The notes beneath the pieces are model-generated. The model was given only the letters and a program-made list of their open reading frames with translations. It was not told where the DNA came from and did no database searches. Of a stretch of 6,420 nt of DNA, positions 5,963-6,420 are shown piece by piece. Position numbers and translations under genes: made by a program. Within the stretch, counting starts at the first letter, position 1, and the number at the start of each line of letters is the position of its first letter. Location of the stretch: contig JAJYXS010000093.1 of assembly GCA_021801615.1 (NCBI GenBank), positions 1 through 6,420 of the forward strand, written 5' to 3'. Source of the stretch: Actinomycetes bacterium (GTDB lineage: Bacteria; Actinomycetota; Acidimicrobiia; Acidimicrobiales; RAAP-2).

Positions 5963-5974
5963 ACCCGAACGGGT
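5963..5974. promoter_or_regulatory. Operator-like palindrome, site 1
   Basis: ACCCGAACGGGT has perfect 5-base arms (ACCCG/CGGGT) around AA. It is centred about 106 bases upstream of the binding-protein start, beside the weak TTGCCG. It is a plausible half of a paired operator for an unseen regulator. Confidence 0.5.
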
Positions 5975-6017
5975 GACAGCGAGCCGCCGTGCCTCACCTC
6001 TCGTCACGCCCGAAAGT

Positions 6018-6029
6018 ACCCGTTCGGGG
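6018..6029. promoter_or_regulatory. Operator-like palindrome, site 2, inverted relative to site 1
   Basis: ACCCGTTCGGGG matches the reverse complement of site 1 (ACCCGTTCGGGT) in 11 of 12 bases. The wider context also contains CCCGAA (6009-6014) facing TTCGGG (6023-6028), giving an overlapping second inverted repeat. The centre is 55 bases from the centre of site 1, a little over five helical turns. Confidence 0.5.
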
Positions 6030-6118
6030 GATACCGCCGCCCCGCCCGACGGCGCTTTGCTTGCCGTGTGGCCAGCGCAGCAGTCTTCCGCACGCCGTCG
6101 GCGCGTGAGCGTCGAGCC

Positions 6119-6420
6119 GTGAGGGCGTCCTCGGGCAGGCCTGGCGTCGCCGAGCCCGTCACCCTCGTCCAAGCCGTCGGCGCGGCACTGGAGGACGAGC
6201 TTGCGGCGGATCCTCGAGTGGTGCTGCTCGGAGAGGACATCGGCCGGACCGGTGGCGTGTTCCGGGCGACGGCCGGGCTCCAAGCCCGCTTCGGGGAGCA
6301 CCGGGTCATCGACACGCCGGCCTGCGAAGCCGGGTTCGTCGGAGCGGCAGTGGGCCTGTGCCTGGCCGGTCTGCGCCCCGTCGTCGAGCTGCAGTTCGAT
6401 TCCTTCTCGTACCCGGCCTT
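6119..6420 (+). CDS. 2-oxoacid dehydrogenase E1 component, beta subunit (N-terminal part, cut by window edge)
   Basis: About 100 residues are visible of a thiamine-diphosphate-dependent E1 beta subunit (pyruvate, branched-chain 2-oxoacid or acetoin dehydrogenase type), which with E1 alpha decarboxylates a 2-oxoacid and passes the acyl group to E2. Family landmarks are TLVQAVGAALEDEL, DPRVVLLGEDIGRTGGVFRAT, FGEHRVIDTPACEAGFVGAAVG, and LRPVVELQFDSFSYPAF at the edge. The Glu in DTPACEAGF is the conserved cofactor-contacting residue of the family. GGVFR and the FSYPAF region favour the branched-chain/PDH type, but the substrate cannot be fixed. The start is uncertain: GTG at 6119 gives a normal-length front, GTG at 6068 would add 17 Arg/Ala-rich residues, and neither has a good Shine-Dalgarno. 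No E1 alpha gene precedes it, contrary to the usual alpha-beta order. Confidence 0.88.
   Translation, partial: MRASSGRPGVAEPVTLVQAVGAALEDELAADPRVVLLGEDIGRTGGVFRATAGLQARFGEHRVIDTPACEAGFVGAAVGLCLAGLRPVVELQFDSFSYPA

Larger units (their letters stand above)
5863..6118. promoter_or_regulatory. Divergent intergenic control region
   Basis: About 256 bases separate the leftward importer operon from the rightward E1 beta gene. No frame here looks coding. It must hold the promoters of both units, but no confident -10/-35 pair could be picked; a TTGCCG on the - strand (5952-5957) is only a weak candidate -35 for the importer. Two palindromic operator-like sites lie in the middle. Confidence 0.7.

Noticed and set aside
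4618..5976. 452-codon + strand frame opposite the binding-protein gene
   Set aside because: The opposite strand carries a full binding protein with signal peptide and Shine-Dalgarno. This frame has a shadow composition (Arg, Asp, His, Cys) and no motif.

Overview
This is a GC-rich window with strong G/C preference at third codon positions, GTG/TTG starts and 4-base gene overlaps. The secreted, Thr/Ala/Pro-rich proteins on the left are of a kind common in soil actinobacteria, so an actinobacterial lineage is the best guess. Nothing in the window fixes the genus.

Layout. (1) Bases 2-979, + strand: the C-terminal 325 codons of a low-complexity, probably exported protein whose start lies beyond the left edge. 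It holds a nearly perfect 66-bp tandem repeat, a compact GLC...YC module and a degenerate ~69-residue internal duplication. (2) Bases 1084-1554, + strand: a small secreted protein with a clear signal peptide and a beta-rich domain resembling DUF5666-type modules. (3) Bases 1620-1664: a strong hairpin between converging transcription units. (4) Bases 5862 down to 1668, - strand: a sugar-type ABC importer operon in the order substrate-binding protein, tandem ATPase, RbsC-type permease, then two tiny unrecognised genes. The ATPase/permease junction is an ATGA overlap, and so is the junction between the two small genes. (5) Bases 5863-6118: a divergent intergenic region with two related palindromes, in opposite orientation with centres 55 bp apart, that look like operators. 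(6) Bases 6119-6420, + strand: the start of a 2-oxoacid dehydrogenase E1 beta subunit, cut by the right edge.

The three importer genes form a complete CUT2-type uptake system: the binding protein captures a solute (probably a sugar or polyol), the permease forms the channel and the double-NBD ATPase drives transport. The divergent 2-oxoacid dehydrogenase gene shares the control region and may be co-regulated. No regulator gene is present. The least explained parts are the chain of small overlapping reading frames behind the permease (1668-2100), including 22 coding-like codons in frame after the permease stop, the non-canonical residues in the ATPase, and the paired palindromes. No CRISPR array, tRNA, rRNA, transposase or attachment site was seen.
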